Source: Panagrolaimus kolymaensis
Taxonomy: Eukaryota; Nematoda; Chromadorea; Rhabditida; Panagrolaimidae
Length of the DNA stretch: 64,000 bases
Reading direction: 5' to 3'
Assembly (NCBI GenBank): GCA_028622995.1
Contig: JAJQJQ010000065.1
Coordinates: 620,001 to 684,000 of the forward strand
Shown in pieces: positions 58,715-64,000 of this stretch (positions within the stretch are counted from its first letter, which is position 1; each line of letters begins with the position of its first letter). A program made the translations under genes and the position numbers. A model generated the notes under the pieces. It was given only the letters and a program-made list of their open reading frames with translations. It was not told the origin of the DNA and did no database searches.

Positions 58715-59686
58715 AGCTTTCAAATAGTTTTCTTCTTATTAACTTCGATGTGCTTATAAAAATGGGTTCAACTAGACTTGAAAACGAGGTCTTATATTTT
58801 TTCTAAACACTAATATCGTTGTTGTTTTTTTATTGTTATTTCTTTTTTGCATAATTGTTTCTTTTGTCATTTTTTCTTTTTGTATAAACCATGTATGATA
58901 ATCATTTGAGCATCCTTTTTTAGGAGTCATTCCAAAGTTTCGAACACAAATATTATGCTTTTTAGTTGATCATTTTGTCATTTTCTTTAAACTTTGTATT
59001 GCTTTTTTTGTATGTATTTTTTATTTATTCAAATACAGTATTGTTTTTTTTGTTATCACAGTATTTTCTCATTTTTGTCGAGAGTTTATATAAATGAAAA
59101 GAAACTTCTAAATCTGTAAGCTTTACTTTTTTGATATGTTTGCATTAAAAGGAAAACCAAAAATATGTGTAACATATGTGAATTTTGTATATATAGGTTT
59201 AATATCTTAATTTGTATCGTATTGTATATCTAAATAAAGGAAAAAGTAATTAAAAAAATATTTTAAAGGTAACAAACATAACTAACTAAAAATTTGTTCG
59301 AGAAAAAAGCAAGTCAAAAAAATTCATTAGTAAAAAAAACGATGGAAGCTAACCTCATTCAACAAATTTGAAAGACGCGCCTTCCCTGCATATTTTCAAC
59401 ACGAAAATCGCGGCTGCATTCTCTTGCTTGCTAGTTCCTATTTTGCTTTTAATTGAACGTAAAAAAGAACTTTTACATTTTCCCTTAGCTTTTTTTATGC
59501 ATCTTATTTTCCCAAATCATCATCATCCTATTTTAATATCTTTCCATCTCAAATCCACATTCTACCATTTTTAATCATTTCTCCCCATATTCTTGCCCGT
59601 ATATCTTATTATTTTCGTGAAACTTGCTTTTGTGCTCGTACTTTCGTGTTCACTTTTTACATTTTGTTTTACCTACTTATTTTTCA
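58715..59686. other. Intergenic region between FLD-1 and RPL-18
   Basis: Contains the FLD-1 3' UTR (AAATAAAGG near 59232) and the presumed RPL-18 promoter. No coding exon recognised. Confidence 0.45.
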
Positions 59687-59688
59687 GC
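59687..59688 (+). promoter_or_regulatory. Likely spliced-leader acceptor before RPL-18
   Basis: TTTTTCAG ends one base before the ATG at 59689, the very short 5' leader expected after trans-splicing. The AG is at 59686-59687. Confidence 0.6.
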
Positions 59689-60255
59689 ATGGGTATCGAT
59701 ATCAACCATAAACATGATCGCAAGGTTCGCCGCGTAGCACCAAAAAGTGAAGATCCTTATATTCGCTTGCTTGTCAAGCTATATACCTTCCTTGCTCGCA
59801 AAACTGGATGCAAATTCAATGATGTCATTCGTCGTCGTCTCATGATGGCCAAACGTTTCCGTCCACCAATGTCAATTGCAAGAATTGCTCGTAATTTGAA
59901 GAAGCCTGGAAATGATACAAAAACTGTTGTCGTTGTTGGTACCGTTACTGATGACAAACGTCTCTTTGAACTTTCAAAATTCACTGTTGCTGCTCTTCGT
60001 GTTACTGATGCTGCTCGTGCTCGTATTATCAAAGCTGGTGGTGAAATCATTACTTTCGATCAATTGGCTCTTCGGGCACCTAAAGGTCAAAATACTCTTT
60101 TCCTTCAAGGTCCTCGTAAAGCTCGTACTGCTGAAAAATACTTTGGTAAAGCTCCTGGTGTTCCCGGAAGTCATGCTCGTCCAAAGATTGCTTCAAAGGG
60201 TCGCAAATTCGAACGTGCTCGTGGTCGCAGAAAGTCTCGTGGTTACAAGAACTAA
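59689..60255 (+). CDS. rpl-18: 60S ribosomal protein L18 (eL18)
   Basis: A single uninterrupted exon encodes 188 residues, the normal eL18 length. Recognisable blocks are [79 protein letters not shown] and the end [18 protein letters not shown]. It is a structural protein of the large ribosomal subunit. Codon use is strongly biased towards GCT, CGT, GGT and AAG compared with neighbours, as expected of a highly expressed gene. An AATAAA signal follows at 60348-60353. Confidence 0.97.
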   Translation: MGIDINHKHDRKVRRVAPKSEDPYIRLLVKLYTFLARKTGCKFNDVIRRRLMMAKRFRPPMSIARIARNLKKPGNDTKTVVVVGTVTDDKRLFELSKFTVAALRVTDAARARIIKAGGEIITFDQLALRAPKGQNTLFLQGPRKARTAEKYFGKAPGVPGSHARPKIASKGRKFERARGRRKSRGYKN

Positions 60256-60610
60256 GCGGTACAAAAGTCTACCGTTCTCATCGTTTTGTTCTTTTCTTGT
60301 GTTCACATATATTAATTTTTGTTGTTACGTATGTTTCCTTACGTCGAAATAAAATTGTTAATTATGTATAATGTTTTTATTTTCATTAAATGAATACGCG
60401 GATTAACTGTTGTACATTCAATGCATAAAAGTGGGTGGAAAAGGGTGATTATAGCCTGCATCGAGTTTGAGTTGAGGGATAATTGGAAGTAAAAAAAGGA
60501 TATAAAATGAAAGGAAAAAATAGAAACTATCGTTATTTTACTGGCCCTCATTTTCAAACAAAGGTTGTTTTTACTTGTTTCCTCCATTGCTTTTTCAACT
60601 CTTATCCTTT

Positions 60611-60613
60611 CAG
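60611..60613 (+). promoter_or_regulatory. Probable spliced-leader acceptor before the helical secreted protein
   Basis: ATCCTTTCAG ends 11 bases before the ATG at 60625. It lies about 260 bases after the RPL-18 poly(A) signal, so co-transcription with RPL-18 is possible but not shown. Confidence 0.45.
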
Positions 60614-60624
60614 AGATTCCCAAA

Positions 60625-61053
60625 ATGCAAAAATTCGCTGTTGTTTTTCTTGCTGCTTTGTTCGTTTTTGCTTTAGCTGAAGAAGAGTATGAAACTAAAA
60701 TCGCTGCTTTGAAAACCCAATTCAGTGGAGATTTCGATAAGTTGAAACAACAAGTTCAAGATGGCGTTGAACAAGCTAAACAAAAGCTTAACGATCCCGA
60801 TGTTCAAGCGAAACTTACTGATATGAAAACCAAAGTTGAACAAGCTGCTGATAGCGTTAAAGCTAAATACCAAACCCAAATTGACCAAGTTGGTGCTTCT
60901 CTCAAAAATTGGGCTGAAAACGCTAAGAAAACCATCGCTGCTAAACGTGATCAAGTTGCTGCAGCCGCTCCAGCCACTCAACAAGCCACCACCACTGGAT
61001 TCTTTGCTAATATCAAAAACAAAATGGCCAGTTGGTTTGATAATCAAGCTTAA
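60625..61053 (+). CDS. Secreted amphipathic-helix protein (LEA-like or apolipoprotein-like)
   Basis: One exon, 142 residues. A signal peptide (MQKFAVVFLAALFVFALA) is followed by a mature protein that is almost entirely Lys/Glu/Gln/Ala-rich helix with no Cys: FDKLKQQVQDGVEQAKQKL, MKTKVEQAADSVKAKYQTQ and LKNWAENAKKTIAAK. The 11-residue-like periodicity (VEQA-K, ADSVKAKY) is reminiscent of group-3 LEA and apolipoprotein repeats. A short second amphipathic segment, FFANIKNKMASWFDNQA, ends the protein. Strong RPL-18-like codon bias suggests high expression. A lipid- or membrane-binding extracellular role is plausible; the family is not certain. An AATAAA lies at 61070-61075. Confidence 0.75.
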   Translation: MQKFAVVFLAALFVFALAEEEYETKIAALKTQFSGDFDKLKQQVQDGVEQAKQKLNDPDVQAKLTDMKTKVEQAADSVKAKYQTQIDQVGASLKNWAENAKKTIAAKRDQVAAAAPATQQATTTGFFANIKNKMASWFDNQA

Positions 61054-61348
61054 AGTTATTGTTTGTTAGAATAAAAATAAATTTTGCACCATCCTAACTT
61101 CTTTTGCCACTCATCGATATAATACAGTATCACAGTTACCTAAAATGTTTTGTAAAATACAATTCAAACTTTAGTTTTTTACATATTTATATAATCCAAT
61201 AACCAGACAATAGCCTAGCTACATACATAAAATCAGCATCTAAATAAATCACAAAATCGTTACTTTTTTGTTTTATTGAAAAAGCATTTTCAATAAAGAG
61301 AGAAAAATGTTATAAAAGTCTATGAAAAAGTTTTTATTACTCAAGTGT
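61054..61348. other. Short convergent intergenic stretch
   Basis: Holds the 3' UTRs of the secreted helical protein and COX5B. Nothing else seen. Confidence 0.5.
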
Positions 61349-62397
61349 TTAGACAGATTCTGGATCAGCATCGATAGCTTTGTACCATGCGCCACATTCA
61401 CATCGTTGAGTTAATCCTTTACGAACAACCATGAAGTTAACATGACCAGCATCAGGTTCACCTAAAAATGACAAAGAATAAATCATTTAAATAACTCAAA
61501 CATTTAAAATACTTACACATGCAACCAACAACACGGAAATCAAAATGTGCAGGAACTAAATTTGGCTTTTCACGAGTTGAAACTTCAGCACGATAACTAA
61601 AATTAGAAATATAGATAATTGTATATAAAAAAAAGAGAATATCCACACGAAAAATAAACAATAATATGCTACCAAGACCAAGAACGGTATAGGAAAGAAA
61701 AATTAGAAAAAAAAGGATCAATTATTAATAAAAAAAATGAAGCAGTAAGCTTTTATATGTTTTTGCTCAGCCTAACGGTTTGTTCCTTTATCAGAGTCTT
61801 GATGATCATTCAAATAATTTCGATGAATTGATTCTGGCATAGAATTTGCTGTTAAAGATGCTGGAACTAGTGCACCACTAAACAAAAGAAACTTAAAGCT
61901 AGTCGATGTAAACTAAAATTTTCTGACGATGATGTTGAAGTTGATTAGTTAGTTTGTTTTTAGTAATTGTTATAAATTAATACATATTTTAATATTGGCA
62001 TTTCATATTTATGTGACAGTAGTGGAAGATGCAATAAGCATATTAGTTTCTGTTGAAGCATCACGTCTTGTTAATTTTTCGCATGGATATTTTTCATGTG
62101 AAATAATTTTCTAAACTTACTAGACTTTAGGTTCATATCGATCATCACCAGCCAGACGAGCAATAAGCATTTTCTTTTCACGACCAGTTGCATGTTCTAA
62201 TGGATCGGGATCTAAAATGAACAAATAATAAATAAGTTTGGTTTTTAAAGAAAGTTGAATATAAAAACATGAAACTTACAATAACCATAATCTTCAGGAC
62301 TGGCTTCGGTGGCATAAGATCGTTGAGCAACAGAAATGGCTGAAATTGATCGAGTTTTTGCCACAAGAACAGCAACACGTCCAATAATTTTTGACAT
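61349..62397 (-). CDS. cox-5B: Cytochrome c oxidase subunit 5B
   Basis: Four exons: 62397-62280, 62211-62121, 61596-61517, 61461-61349; 133 residues. A basic, Ser/Ala-rich mitochondrial presequence (MSKIIGRVAVLVAKTRS... ending near AQRSYATEA) comes first. The conserved body includes LEHATGREKKMLIARLAG, TREKPNLVPAHFDFRVVGCM and the zinc region CEPDAGHVNFMVVRKGLTQR followed by CECGAWYKA. Subunit 5B is a nuclear-encoded zinc-binding matrix subunit of complex IV. The second Cys pair is spaced CxC (RCECG) rather than the vertebrate CxxC (RCPRCG). Intron 2 is unusually long (524 nt) and contains an additional spliceable reading frame, listed separately. Confidence 0.92.
61772..61877 (-). CDS. Candidate alternative terminal exon of COX5B
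   Basis: Within COX5B intron 2, a strong acceptor (GTTTCTTTTGTTTAG, read on the minus strand) opens a 106-nt segment. Joined to the exon-2 donor it continues in frame: GALVPASLTANSMPESIHRN, then YLNDHQDSDKGTNR and a stop. Such an isoform would lack the zinc-binding C-terminus. It might instead be a decaying duplicate exon. Support is only the acceptor quality and the open phase. Confidence 0.35.
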
Positions 62398-63360
62398 TAT
62401 TCTAAAAAAATAATAAATGAATGAATCGAAAAATGTAAACAGCTTTGGTACAAACAAATAAAAAAACAACACACACGCAAGAAGCTCGGGTAAGATTAAG
62501 CAACAACAAAAAATCGATGTTCAATCACAGTAAATTTAGCATCAGCGTATCGATGCTTTATGGTTGATGTTATCATTTTAGAAATAAATATTTTTATGCT
62601 AAATTTTATTGACACAAATAAACTTTACAATTTTTTTGTTCAAAATCACGCAAACGATGAAAACCGATGGATGTTTTTGCTTTGAACAACGAGCAAGGGA
62701 TTCCATTTGAGACCATTCAAGTTGAAAGCCAGTTATTATTTGTGCAATGGAGAAGCTTGCTTTAGTTGGTTGAGAAGTTATGGAATAAAGTTTTTACAAT
62801 TTTGAGTATTTTTGGAATATTATTGTTTAGGATATCAAAAGCGTACTGTTAATGTTAATTTGAATAAAGATTTCAGTATCAAGCAATTCAAGCATGATTA
62901 CATTAGGTTTTCAATTTTAGAGTCTTGACTAAACTTTTTTAGATGCAAAAAAATAATAATGCTTCGCAGAAAGTGAAATTAAGATTTATTTTCTTTGCTT
63001 TTGCAGGGTTCATTGATATATCTTTTTGAAGCAGAAAAAGTCGTAAAATCATATCAAACTTTTGTAAATTTTCATTGATATTTATGTTATTACGTTTTAT
63101 TAAAAGCAGTAACCTTTTAAGAAATTCATTGTCTCTCTTTTTTTTGTTGAGCTTTAATGCTTTCATTCTTTAAAAGTTTTGATGAAGCAAACTCTAATTA
63201 ACTTTTTGCACAAAAACTTTTGAGTAAGCTCTAATTTCGTTACGCAGTATAATTTTTTTATATGTGTATTATGTTCACATGCAAAAAGATAATTTTCTTG
63301 GAATAAAAATTTATATTTCAAACAATCACTAGTATTTATATATTTTTTTAAAGCAACAAA
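62398..63360. other. Intergenic region upstream of COX5B
   Basis: AT-rich; contains the COX5B upstream region and the 3' UTR of the receptor gene. No supported coding exon. Confidence 0.45.
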
Positions 63361-64000
63361 TTACAAAATTCGAACGCGTACTACGGATTCAATTGACGTT
63401 TCCCCAACTATAAGAGATGTATGTAGTTGTGAAGCGTGAGATTGAATTTGTTTATTTAAAGTTAAATAAATAATTGAAGGAATACCTAAAATAAAAAATA
63501 CACAATTTTAATGACTACAAGGGAAAGAGAGAATGGGAAAACTTACCATGAATTAGCACCCAACTAAATGAAGTCGCTTTAACAATTTTAAGAGGAAGAT
63601 TAAAAAATTGCATAAAATAATATGCTAGTGCACTCGCAAGATTAATAAATGATATAATTCCAACTTGTGTGAAAATGGGTGCTTGTGCAATAATACATGA
63701 GGTTACTGTATTTTGTGTATGTTGACAACTTTTTCGTGTGAGTGTTATCCCGAATATTCCATATACAAGTGTAAGAAGCATAACCACGCCAATATTTTGA
63801 ATTGTTTGAAATGGATTATGGTACTATAAAAAATAATAATAAGATAGAGGATTTACTTGACAACAAAATTTTTAAGTTAAAACTTACGTTAAAATTTTGA
63901 GATTTTGCATATCCATAATGTGGATTGAAAAACCATGCACCTCCAATGGAACTAAACATAATTCCATTTGAATATGTCATGGCGATGAAAGCATGAAAAA
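63361..64000 (-). CDS. Serpentine chemoreceptor, SRT-like, C-terminal part (runs off the right edge)
   Basis: Three exons, 64000-63888, 63823-63547 and 63485-63361, with phases 0 and 1; the 5' part is outside the window. The translation shows SSIGGAWFFNPHYGYAKSQN, then YHNPFQTIQNIGVVMLLTLV, a cytosolic Cys/Thr loop, IGIISFINLASALAYYFMQF-like membrane segments, and a last membrane segment SFSWVLIHGIPSIIYLTLNK followed by a short tail. The extracellular W-F-F-N-P block and the G-I-P-S-I-I-Y-L-x-x-N-K end fit the nematode SRT class of G-protein-coupled receptors. Four membrane helices are visible. The class assignment is from memory of family patterns. Confidence 0.6.

Overview
The window is AT-rich nuclear DNA from a nematode. 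Genes are split by short GT-AG introns, many of 45-60 bp, and several start codons lie just behind a TTTTCAG/TTTTAG acceptor, as expected with spliced-leader trans-splicing. Gene content also fits a nematode: a blisterase-type proprotein convertase with alternative C-termini, an FLD-1/TLCD protein, Rab27/AEX-6, AAK-2-type AMPK and a serpentine (SRT-like) receptor. The species cannot be fixed from this window. All gene models below were assembled by hand by joining exons with matching splice phase.

Layout, left to right. At 1-3.6 kb a Maf pyrophosphatase (-, cut by the edge) overlaps head-to-head with an ABHD18-type hydrolase (+), whose largest intron contains a complete PCID2 gene (-). At 3.9-4.7 kb is a small gene built from duplicated exons (-). 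At 5.4-11.3 kb is a furin/BLI-4-like convertase (-) with two alternative membrane-anchored tails. A gene-poor stretch to 18.8 kb holds one TTAA-flanked MITE. Then come a divergent Hsp70-like gene (-), eIF3c (+), and homogentisate 1,2-dioxygenase (+, 25.2-32.6 kb). A second intron of that dioxygenase carries a 12-exon, 1035-residue BED-zinc-finger protein with repeated VVD motifs on the other strand, and another intron holds a transposon nested in a transposon. From 33 to 36 kb are a small CaaX-tailed protein, a 57-residue group-1 LEA/Em-like protein and a Thr-rich GPI-type surface protein. A second desert leads to AMPK alpha (40.9-46.5 kb), which has a 13-nt microexon and a Cys-rich inserted exon. 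Next are a secreted Gln-rich protein, Rab27, an MFSD13A/TMEM180-like transporter (-), FLD-1, ribosomal protein L18, a secreted amphipathic helical protein, COX5B (-) and the end of a chemoreceptor (-).

Most genes are unrelated housekeeping or cell-biology genes. The main themes are compact gene architecture (two genes nested antisense in introns, one antisense 5' overlap) and protein novelty: the VVD-repeat BED protein, the Cys-rich AMPK insert and the animal Em-like LEA. The LEA protein and the secreted helical protein are compatible with desiccation tolerance, but that is inference.
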